A stretch of DNA of 64,000 bases, taken from NCBI GenBank assembly GCA_003260075.1, contig QLIY01000021.1:190839-254838 (forward strand), given 5' to 3'. The stretch's first letter is position 1. The number at the start of each line of letters is the position of its first letter. Under the pieces are notes generated by a model. That model saw only the letters and a program-made list of their open reading frames with translations. It was not told the origin of the DNA and did no database searches. This document shows, piece after piece, positions 44,201 to 55,100 of the stretch. Both the position numbers and the translations under genes were made by a program. The DNA comes from Phallusia mammillata. Its lineage: Eukaryota; Chordata; Ascidiacea; Phlebobranchia; Ascidiidae.

Positions 44201-45812
44201 GCCATGCGTAAGTATTTTATTATGATCAAACAAATTTTTTTCTTGATTTTATCAACATACCGTAGAAAAGACTTCGGCTTCTTCGCTAATTATAGCAATT
44301 CTTCGCCACCCGAACTGTTGGAAAAGACGAATTCGGATCGGGTTGTGAAGGTTGGCGGATGGATGGGTGCGGAAAAACGTCGGAAAGCGACTCCTTAATA
44401 CGCAAAATGCTAAAAGTTATTTTCTTCGTAAAAAACATAACGTTTTGACAATTCTTATGTCATTATCAAATGAAATGTAAAACGCAAGCAGCAAGTAAAA
44501 CGTTTGGTTGCATTAAAACCTACATTCACATAGAAGCAAGTTATGCAAACTTTTGACAAGACTGTAAAGTAATTTGTTTACACTACATTATAATGTTGTG
44601 GAATACCTATGCCATCATATCACTGTTAGACAATAGTTGTTTTAAAAATAAAAGTGTAAATAGTGTGGTTATGCAGTAAGTTTGAGGTAGAAGGGAGTCC
44701 GCGAGTTTGTATATTTAATATCACACTGCACCAATGATTCTAAACTTATTTCGTTTTAAAACCTCTTTTCAGTCTCCAACCAGTTTTCGCACATTTTGTT
44801 GCATTTTTCAGTAAGGCAATTATTATTCCGTAACCCCAATAATTATCCTCGCTATACCCCTTGTAAAAGGTCGCGTACTCCTTACTGGTTCGTTCACCTC
44901 AGGTTAAGACCATTGTTTTAAGCAATCATGTTCAAACTCAAACGTCAAAAAACAACAACAAATGAACCTGTTGGAAAGGGCAGGCGAACTTGCACCATAA
45001 GCAATCACGTTCAATCGCCAAAGGTAGGCCGATTCAGCGATGGGAGTAGAGACACTGCTGCACCCAGTCAATACAGTGAAGATGCGCTCGTCCTGCAGTA
45101 TGTCATAGAACTTGCGCAAGCCTAGACCAGCATCACACTGTAATATAAACATAAGCACATGACAAGCACTGTCTTGTTAATAATTCATATGAGCTCCTAA
45201 GCAGGGATAATCGATAGGTTTTGCGCTGCACGTTCAAGTCTGAGCATTACTGTTTTTATGCAAGGGCTTTGGCCATTTCCAGTTCCAATTAGTCCCGAGT
45301 GTGTCTGTAAATAATTTTCTTATAAAACACTAAGCTTATGAATCACCAACTAATTCCATTGAAAATCATGTTAGCGACTCGAATTCGACTTAAACAAAGT
45401 TGAAATTAATAAATTGTCGAACAAATATACGTTATAGTTTATTCATAGTAGCCTCAAAAGTATGTTTTTTTAAACAATATTTAAAATAAATACACAAAGA
45501 CTTGCAACGTTGTTACACTATATACGGATCTATTAATACGTTTAATGATGAAAATAACGGCTCAAAAAGACGTTAAAAGCGACTTGCTTTATAGGTCTTA
45601 TAGCATCTCGATTTTTATGTCCATTTTGGCCGCTATTTTTATTGTTAAACTTTCAATGTATAACAGCATTACTTTGCTATCTTTATCAATCATCGTAATT
45701 TTGTATCCAGGCAAAACATCTTTTCGTTCATTGACGTCATCAATAGCCATCATAGCTGCCGGAAGACAAGATTGCCCCCCTGACCACCCTCCGGTCATTG
45801 GAAAAACACCCC
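30184..45812 (-). CDS. GABBR1: GABA-B receptor subunit 1 (GABBR1 ortholog)
   Basis: Class C GPCR for GABA at the plasma membrane. Exons on the minus strand: 45812-45673, 45137-44968, 44393-44261, 43987-43886, 43811-43746, 43426-43339, 43269-43166, 41799-41617, 41057-40879, 39758-39608, 39406-39292, 38698-38596, 38049-37927, 37679-37587, 32280-32176, 31473-31345, 30817-30647, 30255-30184. Phases agree except at one missing mini-exon before 38698 (extracellular loop 1/helix 3). Venus-flytrap motifs: [97 protein letters not shown]; the Trp, Ser, His, Tyr and Glu positions known to contact ligand in GABBR1 are kept. Membrane part: [48 protein letters not shown]. The C-terminal leucine-zipper-like segment ([20 protein letters not shown]) is followed by CRRRRRS, where mammalian GABBR1 has its RSRR endoplasmic-reticulum retention signal. 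The signal-peptide exon lies upstream and was not found. Confidence 0.92.
30945..31065. mobile_element. Inverted-repeat element, partial
   Basis: GTACGCCAGACCCATTGAAG, GCGTAATACAGGATCAAGCA, and an inverted, decayed B box (GTGAGATTCACACCC) near 31048. Same family as 5870-6146, in an intron of the GABBR1 gene. Confidence 0.55.
31522..31635. mobile_element. hAT-type terminal fragment (TTCGGCCGAA-rich)
   Basis: TTAGTGATGTACCGAATCGG is followed by repeated inverted TTCGGC/GCCGAA words, a pattern common at the ends of hAT-type elements in many animals. One end only is recognised; an N lies at 31638. Confidence 0.5.
31640..31712. repeat. Fragment repeated at 33110 and 36385, ending in 10 G
   Basis: TTTAATTGACTTCGAATGAA through GCCGTGCCTTAAATTTTA is identical to 33127-33174, upstream of the first nested gene, and similar to 36389-36440 upstream of the second. 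It stops at ten G (31703-31712), so this may be a displaced contig end. Confidence 0.6.
31765..31885. mobile_element. Inverted-repeat element, partial
   Basis: CACGCCAGGCCCATTGAAGA, GTTAAACCGAATCAGC, and a right part with CATGATCGCTATAGTCTGCG and CTTGAGGGCTAATTCCAGTG. Same family as 5870-6146. Confidence 0.55.
32540..32685. mobile_element. Inverted-repeat element, compact copy
   Basis: CATAGTACGCCAGGCCTGTT at 32538 is mirrored by AACAGGCCTGGCGTACTATG at 32616, a perfect inverse, so the element's inner arms are complete. GACCAGCTGATTCGGTACAC lies between, and GACGCCTCAGGGCTGATCCC follows as an outer arm. Confidence 0.7.
33318..33325 (+). promoter_or_regulatory. TATA box of nested secreted gene 1
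   Basis: TATAAATAGCTGG sits 85 bases before the ATG. The same box with the same following bases lies 86 bases before the ATG of nested gene 2 (36567). About 400 bases upstream are also related (32880-33320 versus 36140-36570), so promoter and gene were duplicated together. Confidence 0.75.
33403..34965 (+). CDS. Nested gene 1: secreted Cys domain plus Lys/Ser/Gly-rich tail
   Basis: Exons 33403-33484, 33841-33984 and 34556-34965 have consistent phases (1, 1) and encode 211 residues. Residues 1-20 are a signal peptide ([20 protein letters not shown]). Exon 2 gives a small Cys-rich module with [20 protein letters not shown], whose WSxCG resembles the start of a thrombospondin type 1 repeat, though too short to be a full one. 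Exon 3 gives a Ser/Thr/Pro-rich part with a [15 protein letters not shown] repeat and a basic tail with six or more GK pairs, then RGRGGG and [14 protein letters not shown] polyadenylation signal follows at 35167. The gene lies inside a GABBR1 intron on the opposite strand. A matrix, mucosal or antimicrobial role is possible but only inference. Confidence 0.8.
35167..35172 (+). terminator. AATAAA polyadenylation signal
   Basis: AATAAA lies about 200 bases after the stop codon of nested gene 1, in a T-rich 3' region followed by GTTTTT-rich sequence. Confidence 0.5.
35217..35630. repeat. Near-identical direct repeat across a 10-G spacer
   Basis: TTTACCAATAGGTAAACAAT through GACGAAGGGCTGTA occurs at 35223-35401 and 35418-35614 with SNPs and a small insertion. 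The spacer is ten G at 35402-35411. It lies between the two nested genes. Confidence 0.75.
35631..36566. other. Spacer and duplicated upstream region of nested gene 2
   Basis: About 36140-36566 matches 32880-33317 (AAGAAGAAAATTGGT, CACTTTCA, ACCAGCATAATTA, GACCAATCAAAACCCG), the region upstream of nested gene 1. No coding exon is seen between 35631 and 36566. Confidence 0.5.
36567..36574 (+). promoter_or_regulatory. TATA box of nested secreted gene 2
   Basis: TATAAATAGCTGG lies 86 bases before the ATG at 36653, mirroring nested gene 1. Both 5'UTRs also contain a pyrimidine-rich CTCAT(C)GCATTGCAG 3' splice site with no visible donor, as expected for a spliced-leader acceptor. Confidence 0.7.
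36653..37174 (+). CDS. Nested gene 2: secreted Lys/Ser-rich paralog without the Cys module
   Basis: Exons 36653-36737 and 36993-37174 (phase 1) encode 88 residues. The signal peptide [20 protein letters not shown] is nearly the same as in nested gene 1. The second exon starts with the same ECQ(A/Q)-like acceptor context (AATGTCA) and gives [19 protein letters not shown] and a basic tail [12 protein letters not shown] ending SPKSQHGF. It lacks the Cys-rich middle exon and the GK repeats. Its 3' region runs into a 94-G run at 37312. It lies in the same GABBR1 intron, opposite strand. Confidence 0.78.
37312..37405. other. 94-G run, probable assembly gap
   Basis: The longest G run in the window, just after nested gene 2. 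The length is arbitrary if it is a gap estimate. It splits the 3' region of the gene from its likely AATAAA near 37439. Confidence 0.7.
38092..38305. mobile_element. Inverted-repeat element with its middle replaced by 67 G
   Basis: CTGCAGATAGTGCACACTGT at about 38093 is mirrored by ACAGTGTGCACTGTCCGCAG at about 38265. The inner words CAGCTGGTGACAAGAGAT also occur in the element at 55005-55170. The 67 G at 38181-38247 occupy the expected centre of the hairpin. Confidence 0.6.
40272..40450 (-). CDS. GABBR1: Second copy of a GABBR1 ligand-binding exon
   Basis: This repeats the 179-nt exon at 40879-41057 with the same borders and phase. Most differences are silent; one changes SYVPIM to SYVTIM. 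A 10-G spacer at 40722-40731 lies between the copies. It is best read as the other allele. Confidence 0.6.
41805..42400. repeat. Intronic direct repeat across a 10-G spacer
   Basis: ATGCACGTTACAATGAAAAA through GGATTCTTGGTTT at 41818-41985 recurs at 42213-42370 with many differences and a CAAACAAACAAACA-rich stretch after it. The spacer is 42199-42208. Confidence 0.65.
42849..43098 (-). CDS. GABBR1: Second copies of two GABBR1 exons (one truncated)
   Basis: 42849-42952 repeats exon 43166-43269, and 43019-43098 repeats exon 43339-43426 but is cut at its 5' side by ten G at 43099-43108. Differences include GTTAAAGG for GTTGACGG (Lys for Asp) and CAGAAGACA for CAGAATACA (Lys for Asn), plus silent changes such as TAC/TAT. 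This fits unmerged alleles of a very polymorphic genome. Confidence 0.6.
43555..43695. mobile_element. Inverted-repeat element, partial, inverse B box
   Basis: CATAGTATGTCAGAACTATT, GCGTTTTACAAAATCAAGAC and the inverse B box GGGATTCGAACCCATGAC near 43682. A decayed copy of the family at 5870-6146, in a GABBR1 intron. Confidence 0.5.
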
Positions 45813-47089
45813 CTGAAAAAATAGAATTACGCAATTAAAAAAAAATTCAATACATTAAATCGCGCATTAAAACATTTTAATCCAGTCAATAGTTTTATTT
45901 AAAGAATTAGTATATTTCCAGGTTTACCGTTATTATGGAAACAACTAACAGAAGCAATGGCATTGCATTGAAAAATGCGATGCAAAGTTGCAAGTAAAAC
46001 AACCAAATGGCCAAAAAGGTATGTACACACAAAATATTGCTGAAAATTAAATTAGTTTATCATATATTGCAACATTACCTATGTATATTTCTTGCCTGGC
46101 GAATACGGTTGAAACAAAAAGTATTAGCAAACACAATCTCTTCATTGTTGTCGCTTCTCTTTGTATTGTGCAGTTTTACGATACGGATCTGAATATTTAA
46201 CAACACTTATAAACTACAACTACCGTCCAAACATTGTTTACCAACCGCGGATGTTAATTGGATAACAAAGAAAAAAGTGACTTAAAAATAAATTGAAGCA
46301 AACCGTAGCTTTTGACTTAAAAATTCGCTAAGCCTTGTACTGCAGTTTATTTTAACATAGGCACATATGGCACGGACTTGACCTCACCAAAAACAATGTC
46401 GTTTTATGTTGTTTTACCGTAGTGAAGTTATTTTAACATCTGTAAACTTATAGTCTTTTTTTAATATCGATTTTTACCATCATGTTAACTTCTAGTATTT
46501 TTTTATTATATAGTATTTCAGTTATACTGACGACTGCACCAGTAAAGAAAAAAAATGTTTTTAGAAAAATTTTTAAACCGAACTTTTACCCTTTAATACG
46601 AGAACATAAAATTTACCTTTTATCGCAAGCTGAAAGCTCAAGGCGACAAACTATAGAGGCTAGCACAGACAGCGCCGCTCATGAATACGAATGCTAACAA
46701 GGGAACATGGAACCGTCTGTCAATCGATTTACAAGTCCCCGTGCGCTCAGAAAACCATTCCGGTTGATCGAAATTCGATCAGCCATCATCAATGGACAGG
46801 TAGGCAGCCTCATTTATTCCAAAATCAATTTGCAAATCTGTTCTGTGCCTTTTCCAATTGTATGTTGCTGTCCAAAGCTGTTACTATTTGTCAAAAGATT
46901 GTTTATCGTTTTTTTTTAAAAGTTTTTAGATAAGGATTTTTGTTTGAAAAGTTTTTGAAAGTTGATGTACATTGCATTTCTTTTGAAGTTTTAATTATTT
47001 TTCGAGATACTGTTATAGTTATATGGCCACGTACCATTGGCACCTTTGCAATCTGCAAACAATATGCGATCCGTATCATTCGGAAATTT
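45813..47089. other. 5' side of GABBR1; no clear exon
   Basis: The GABBR1 signal-peptide exon should lie on the minus strand here or beyond, but I could not find it. On the plus strand 46707-46799 reads MEPSVNRFTSPRALRKPF and ends in a good GTAGGC donor, so it may be a first exon of another gene; no partner exon was found. Confidence 0.35.
46707..46799 (+). CDS. Possible first exon of an unidentified gene
   Basis: The ATG follows AACAAGGGAAC, the frame is open for 31 codons (MEPSVNRFTSPRALRKPF, then RLIEIRSAIINGQ), and GTAGGC follows in phase 0. I see no downstream exon that joins it before the promoter at 47562, so support is weak. Confidence 0.3.
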
Positions 47090-47561
47090 ACACAATCAAT
47101 AAAGCGTCATTACAAGATAAAGAATATGTGCAATGCAACCAAGATACTTTATTCTTTTTTATTAAACAATGGTCATTTAATTAGAACCAACAATTTGTCT
47201 GGGCATTACGAAAACATTTCATCAAGAAACAAATTATAATCCAATTCAAATGCATCCTAAAAATGAACAATAAATCGTGATAAAGGCCAACAGTTGTAAA
47301 CCCTAAACCAGGCGAACCATTAACACACAAAATAGATAAGACAAAACCATTGGTTCCTGTTAAATGGTTTAAACTACTGTGACCGCGTTACGATAATGTG
47401 ACAACCTAGATTTTAATGTCAGTTTGTTGGGGGGGGGGCCAAAAGGTTTAAACTACTGCGACCGCGTTACGATAATGTGACAACCTAGATTTTAATGTCA
47501 GTTTGTTTGTCCTAAGCACACACTAGTTTCCTGGAGACAGGTGATAAAGAAGATGGTGCAA

Positions 47562-47569
47562 TATAAATA
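47562..47569 (+). promoter_or_regulatory. TATA box, first copy
   Basis: ATATAAATAGCGCTC, same as the box at 48765-48772 that serves the beta-helix gene. Confidence 0.6.
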
Positions 47570-47921
47570 GCGCTCTTCGTAATGTTACCAGCACCATTTG
47601 ATAGTAACAGCAGCTCCAAGGAATTTTCAGCATCAGAAAACACGCATATTGTGAGGAGGTCTCTTAGGATTGATCGATTTACAGGTCATTTGTATGTTAA
47701 ATTTTTAAATTCTTGCAAATTTTAATTTTGAGTCAAGTTAGCTATATATTAGTTGATTGAAAAAAAGACCTAAAACTTTTGAAAATAATTTAGAATACTT
47801 ACCCAGAAAAATTACACCAATTATATTTGCATAAATTCGTAGTAAATTTAAACTAACAGTTTGTTCCTAAACAGAACTTTGCAGTTTAGCCGCTGTTTTG
47901 TTTGCAAACAATAAAATCAAA

Positions 47922-47981
47922 ATGCTTCGGCCTGGATCTTCAATCATCGGATGCTTAATAATGCTGGGCCTTGCAAAGACG
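47922..47981 (+). CDS. Extra copy of the beta-helix signal-peptide exon
   Basis: Identical in sequence and borders to the 60-nt exon at 49125-49184 and 56683-56742, but followed by a G-spacer break and no further exons. It is probably the duplicate end of an allelic contig. Confidence 0.5.
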
Positions 47982-48764
47982 GTAAGTTGGGAAGACATAA
48001 GTTTAGTTTTTATCGCTTATCGTATCCGAATAGCTTTCGCTGAAAAGGTGAAGGCACCAAAAAAATAGGGGGGCCCAGTGTATATACCCGGGCATTTTAA
48101 CCATCCCATCCCAGTGTACTCTTACTTAAACTGAATTACGGCAGGGTCAGTTCCCGCCCAGCAAACGTTTTTATACTAAGTTTTGGGTGATATGTTGTAT
48201 GTAAGAATTCGATTTTTTTTCTAAAATACTGTTACTGGTGTAAAGCACGCTTACCGTATGGGCTTTTAGACTCAAACAAATGTAAATGAGTGATACAGCA
48301 CCTGAAACCTCGATCGACACGCAAGTCAATCTACAGCTTGAAATAACTTTTACCGTAGCAAGCGTCTACCAACGGTGCAGGGGGGGGGGGTACACAATCA
48401 ATAAAGCGTCAGTACAAGATAAGCAAGAATATGTCCAATGCAACCAAGATATTTTAATCTTTTTTATTAACAATTTGTCTTGAGCATTAGGAACACAATT
48501 CTTTTGGAACCAAGTCAAAATCCAATTTAAATGCATCTAAAAATTGATTTCGTAAGTCGCAAATTATGCCAACAGTTATAAACCTTAAACCAGGCGAACC
48601 ATTAACACACAAAATAGATAAGACAAAACCATTGGTTCCTGCCAAAAGGTTTAAACTACTGCGACCGCGTTACGATAATGTGACAACCTAGATTTTAATG
48701 TCAGTTTGTTTGTCCTAAGCACACACTAGTTTCCTGGAGACAGGTGATAAAGAAGATGGTGCAA

Positions 48765-48772
48765 TATAAATA
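48765..48772 (+). promoter_or_regulatory. TATA box of beta-helix gene 1
   Basis: TATAAATA lies about 360 bases before the ATG at 49125. Transcription from here would give a non-coding exon (about 48795-48889) and an intron ending at the TTCCTAAACAG acceptor before 49078. Confidence 0.6.
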
Positions 48773-49124
48773 GCGCTCTTCGTAATGTTACCAGCACCAT
48801 TTGATAGTAACAGCAGCTCCAAGGAATTTTCAGCATCAGAAAACACGCATATTGTGAGGAGGTCTCTTAGGATTGATCGATTTACAGGTCATTTGTATGT
48901 TAAATTTTTAAATTCTTGCAAATTTTAATTTTGAGTCAAGTTAGCTATATATTAGTTTATTGAAAAAAAGACCTAAAACTTTTGAAAATAATTTAGAATA
49001 CTTACCCAGAAAAATTACACCAATTATATTTGCATAAATTCGTAGTAAATTTAAACTAACAGTTTGTTCCTAAACAGAACTTTGCAGTTTAGCCGCTGTT
49101 TTGTTTGCAAACAATAAAATCAAA

Positions 49125-52100
49125 ATGCTTCGGCCTGGATCTTCAATCATCGGATGCTTAATAATGCTGGGCCTTGCAAAGACGGTAAGTTGGGAAGACA
49201 TAAGTTTAGTTTTTATCGCTTATCGTATCCGAATAGCTTTCGCTGAAAAGGTGAAGGCACCAAAAAAATAGGGGGGCCCAGTGTATATACCCGGGCATTT
49301 TAACCATCCCATCCCAGTGTATTCTTACTTAAACTGAATTACGGCGGGTTCAGTTCCCGCCCAGCAAACGTTTTTATACTAAGTTTTGGGTGATATGTTG
49401 TATGTAAGAATTCGATTTTTTTTCTAAAATACTGTTACTGATGTGAAGCACGCTTACCGTATGGGGTTTTAGACTCAAACAAATGTAAATGAGTGATACA
49501 GCACCTAAAACCTCGATCGACACGCAAGTAAATTTACAGCTTGAAATAACTTTTACCGTAGCAAGCGTCTACCAACGGTGCAGTATAAAATTGTTTCATC
49601 GCAAAAAACTGGCGGTTTCGTTTGGCAAAGCAACATACAACAGGTATCAATTGCTGAACAAGCCAACTTAAATGGGCCTCAATCAACCCAGTTATAAAAG
49701 CAAGACACAAATAACGTCTCAATACACAGTGATAACTTATAGACTTTCTAGGCTTTTGCACGTGGCGAAGAATTCTCTACATGCCCGAAAAGATTAATAC
49801 AAGACGAAATTCCGTTCAATCCTTTTAACTATGAAGTTTTCTTCCTGGATGGCGAAAATGGAATGGATGAGTGGAACGGAAAATTTCCGGTGCACAGAAA
49901 AAACGACGTCGGTCCCTTTCGGTCGCTGGGTGTCGCTCTTTCGAAAATGCGACAGGCCCGACGTCATAGCAACCGAAATGCGACGTTGTTTATCAAAACG
50001 GGAACATATTTTGTGGAGGAAACAATTACTCTCGATAATAGGGTACGAGTTAATATATTTTAGTTGCAGATTAGTTTAAAGTGCATTTAATCGTAAATGA
50101 TGCTTATACTTTTTAGTTACTCAGTACGTTATGAAAACGAATTTATTTTCCATTTTTGTAATTGAATTTTTAATTGTGATTGTAAATGTCAAAGTACACC
50201 AGGCCTATTGAAGGCGTCATGCCGAATCTGCCGCAGTCTCCCAAGTATCACGGCTTGTTTCAGTATTTAACAAATTTGTCGTTCAACTGGTGTAATGCTA
50301 AACAAAATACTAGTTGTTGATTCAAGAACTTGTATTTAACGCCTTCAATCGTGATGGCTGGTCTGCATTGACGCTGCAGCACTGATACCAGCCATTTATC
50401 CATGTTTTAAGTGATTGTAAATGAGTTTTTAATTAAAGACTATTGACAGGATGCCCATACACATCTGGTCAGTTTTCCCACGGACCCGGAAGTACCAAAA
50501 ATCATCGGTGGTCTCAGACTTCCGGGTTCTGGATTTTCCCCATTCAATCAAGCTACAAATGGTCCCATGATCTATGCTTCACGATTTGAAGGATCCTGTT
50601 CAAGTCACGTGTTTCTAGGCAACAAACGTCTTCTGCGTGCAAGGTAGGATTTTAAATTTATCTTTCTGCAATGTTTAATTGTTCTTTTTTGTATCCCGAC
50701 ATATGCTAGAATTACAAACAAGCTATTTACGTCGGCAATAAAAAAACATTTGAGAAAGTTAGATGTACACGCTTTGGCCATACACAAATGTAAAAGTTGG
50801 ATTTTAATTCGTGCAATTGCGTAGGCACGCCGCTTTTAAGAAAGATTGTTTGCAAATAGTTTTAGAATCATAGTCCATTTATCAGTCATTTTTGCTAAGA
50901 AAAAACAACATACTTACATTTGTTTGAAAGTGGTAAATCTTTGCATGCTTTTGAGTGACAAGATGTATAGATTAAAATGTATCTTTTAATAGTAAATCTT
51001 ATTTTATACATTTGCATGGCTTTGTATAATTTTAACTTATTCTTTGTTTAGAAAACCAAATATCGCCAGATGGACAGGTGACGATTTGACTGGGTCTGGA
51101 CCTTATCTTTACATGACAGGACTTCTAGAAACAACAGATAAATGTGATTTCCAGGGCCGGGGTGGCTTTAAACAGGTGGGGAATAGCTTGCTGAAAATAT
51201 GCCGAAATCTAAATTTACAACATACGCTAAAACTAAATAATGTCTTGCAAACATGTCAACTTTTAAAAAAGTTTGTCATTCAATCCCAAACAGCTAAATC
51301 ATAGATTTTCAAAGGGCCTACAAATTTACCCAACTGGTCTAAAATAACGATTCAATGAAACGTTTTTCTTGGAGAATTATTTACTGTAACAGCTGCCTCC
51401 TGCGTCGGGGTTCGAATCCCACGGCAGGCTATATTTTTCTAGCCTAAACCTGGTCCACTGGGAATGCTTTTATTGGCTGATTCGACATAACGCAGTCAAT
51501 GTGCCTGGCGTGCTGTGATTTAACTGCTTGTGTTGATGCAAAAAGTGATAAATTGGATTCAAATTTATCTTAAACATAACATTTCGCCTAACAGTCTTAG
51601 CTCTTTGGCACGAAAAAAACTAACAAAGTACAATTTTGTCAATTTTTCAATTTTTACTAGAAATTTTGCCCAAATGAGAACAAGCACGGTTTCCGTTTTC
51701 GTTCCGGAGATATAAGCCGCAGTTGGAGGACTTTAGAGCGCGGGGAAATTCTTGTGTTTAACTCATGGACTGCACAGAGAGGGAAAATCGCTTATGTGGA
51801 TGAGGAAAATGATATTGTGCGTTTCAAGCATCCACTACGCTTTCCTATTGGAATGCACCCCAAACCTTCTGGATACCGATATGTGATTGAAAACATTATG
51901 GAAGGTAAATTTAATTTGCTGTAAAATTGTCATGGGTGACCTGTTTTATTGTTTATTCTAACGTTAGACATTGAAAACCAGGTATGAACTTTTATAATGT
52001 AGGTTTTTTCATGGTTTTAGCCAGAAAATAATGCCAAGCTATCAAAATCAAATTATACGTGCCAAATATTTATTGCCTAATTATTTTTTCTTGCTAGAAG

Positions 52101-55100
52101 TTTATTGTAAGAAATGTTGACATATAGCTTATACCACAAGTTACATGTTTGCTAAATATAGGAATATCAGCAATTTTAGGCATGTTTTGACTACAGTTTA
52201 CAAAAATATCAAGCATAAAGTCAAATAATTGTCGAGCACAACATTCTAATATTTCATATTTTTACTTGTAGAACTGGATGCGGTCGGTGAATTTTACTGT
52301 GATCAAGAAAGGCAACTGCTCTTCGTAATTCCACCAGAGGACGCCTTGGAACGGGAAGATGTGTTTATTGCTCAAAATTCTGCATTGTTTCGACGTTAGT
52401 ACATTCTCTATTATTTTGAAACGAAAAGTATTTGACATATATTACGTTACCAACGAACGGACCCTTCGCACTAAAGACCTATGTTTAATATAAGCTTATT
52501 ACTAACATGTTTGTTCACGAAAATAAGTTGAATGGCTTGAAAAGTGGTTAAAATCGACATGCTTTGTTTTTTAACCTTTTGGGTGTAACCAACGCCACGC
52601 ATTTTGTTGTGTGTTCCACCTTTGAGATATTTAACATTTTCCCATAGAAATCGTGGAAATTAAAAGACATTTTTTGCAGTTCGCAGGACGAATGACGTAT
52701 CATTCAGTGGTTTACAATTTTCCTATACACACGACAAGAACTTTGAGGGTTACAATTCCAAACCCGCTGCAGTTGAAATAGAAGAAAGTAGAAACGTCCG
52801 CATCAACCGGTGTGAATTCAGTAACATGGGCTACACAGCAGTCTACGCTGCAAACACAGTCGGCTTGAAGGTACAACCAAACATACAGCTACATTTTTAC
52901 AGTTTGGTCCGACAGGATTAAAAATACCTATCTTCCTAATGTTAATTTAGTGTTGAAAATTATATTGACACGTAAACATGTCGTAATTGCACTAAAGACC
53001 TCTGAAGTTTTCCTAATTACTCGTTTGTGTTAGTTAGTTAATGATGGTATAGATTTGACCGCACAAAGCCAAATTTTACCCTGTTTCATTTTTGCAAATA
53101 TTTTCACGTTTCCTACATTCTTCAAAGAAACGTCTTAAATATAATGCAACACATTGTGAAATTGTTTTTCAGATCACCAACAGTTTGTTCAGAGACGTCG
53201 GATACCAAGGAGTCAGCGTTGAGTTGAGTCGACCCACAGATGATGAGTTCGCAAACCGAGATGTGTTGATTCATGGAAACACTTTTTACGGTTGCGGGGT
53301 TTCATCAATGTTTCAGGTAAAATAGCAAAAAAAATTCAAAATCGCAAGGGTTCTGGTTTAGGCCCGAATTCACACTTTACCGTATAGTTGCGACGAAATT
53401 GATTTGTTCGCCAATTAACCTTACGCATTTATCAGGACATCCATTTGGATTTTTTAGATTGAGAATGGTATAGGCCTAAAATATATGTCCCATAAACCCG
53501 GTAACAGCTACAGACAAATTCGGATATTCGCCAGTTTGCGAAGCGTTTTTAGTGCACTTAACTGGACATGTACTGAACAATTTTTCCAACAATAGGCTAC
53601 CGACTGGGATTTTTGATCTCTGTGCAATTAAACAGATTATGCGATAAACCGAATACGTCCATATATGTTATTATAATTCCTATAAATACTAAGACCGTTA
53701 CAGGCCTAGTAACGTTTTCATTTTAGGTTTGATTATACAGATGGCTTTAACTACAGCGTATTGTTTCATTGCAACGGACATTAAATGGACAGTTGTCAAT
53801 TGGCCGAAATTCAAATTGCAAGTCTTCTACTACCTTACTTAATTTAAATATTAAAAGTCTAAAATATTTTCACAGCCATCTTGCGTCCACGTCAAAGGAG
53901 TCAGAAACATCCGCGTCACAGGAAATGACGTCAGTCATACGTCATACGCCGGAATCAGGGTAAATATTTTAAACTGTCCAACAATACCTTAAAAACTACA
54001 AACTACGATTGACTGACATATTTGTTGTATTTTAGGTGGGCTGGCAAAAGGTGTTTACTTTGGATTACGTCCAGCCTGACGAGTACGTTTTCTACGTAAC
54101 TGACAACAATATCCACAATTACGGGGAAGCGATACTTAACGACTTTGCAGGAGTTTATTTGTCATCGAATATGGAGGACTGTGGAGTCAAGCAGGTTGAT
54201 TTATAATTGTGATCAATAAACAAAAATAAAATTTTGTTTACCTATTTGGACCTTGAAAGTTGTGGGGTAATTCGAACGGTAGATTTAATAACAGACGAAC
54301 TCATAGCAGACAAAAGTTGCCAAATACCCATAGATGGCGAGTAGGCCCTACAGTCATTTAAATTGACAGTGGGAGTAGAAAATAGGGCTAGGAACTAATT
54401 TTATTGTTGTTTTTCTTACCTCACCCCAACCCTAATAGCCCTAACCGTCAGCATTTTCACACAATTTTGCTTGTATAAACTTTTCTCAAACGTAGTATCC
54501 ATTGTTTTAACGCCAACACAAACAAACGGTTCCTTTATTGCGTATTTTCTTTTTTCAGAACATGTCAATTTGTCATATTCACGCTCTAATTGCCAACAAC
54601 GCAATCCACCACTCGCAAGCTTATTACTACGGAGCTATGGGAGTTTACGGAGATACTGCCGTGTCTTCACTAACAGGTAAACATCAATAATAATAAAAAC
54701 AAGCTATTCCAAACTTTTAGCTCCTTCTAACTTGAAAATATTTTTTTACAACTGCTGGGCATATATCACCAAATGTATTTTTGTTTAACAGTTAAAAACA
54801 ATTGGATCTATCGGTTGTACGACACTGCCATCAACTTTCACTGCGGACAAAACAACGTGGCAAGTAACAACATGATTAATCACATTAGCAGACATAGAGT
54901 GTTTGGAACTTGTAATGGAGCTGTGGGACCGGGTGGAATTCCACACCAGGTACGTTTTTTATGTTGCTCCATTGCTTTTTATATTATTTCCTGCCGTAAG
55001 CTGCAGACACCGTTTCGACCTGTGAGGCATCTTTAAGGCAGCTGGTGACCAGAGATAGGCCGTATTGGCTATAGTGTTGCCTTCCAACGGCACTCTAGTT

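Larger units (their letters stand above)
47090..49575. repeat. 1.3-kb overlap repeat holding promoter and signal exon twice
   Basis: Sequence from CACAATCAATAAAGCGTCA (47092) to about 48378 recurs at 48394-49580 after an 11-G stretch at 48380-48390; a further small repeat sits across the 10-G run at 47429-47438. Each copy has the TATA box, a non-coding first exon and the signal-peptide exon. In the second copy the intron runs on normally into the beta-helix gene. The first copy is probably an unmerged contig end. Confidence 0.7.

Noticed and set aside
47582-47685. ATG-starting frame (MLPAPFDSNSSSKE) after the TATA box
   Set aside because: The ATG is only about 20 bases after the TATA box, so it lies before or at the expected transcription start; more likely a non-coding first exon.
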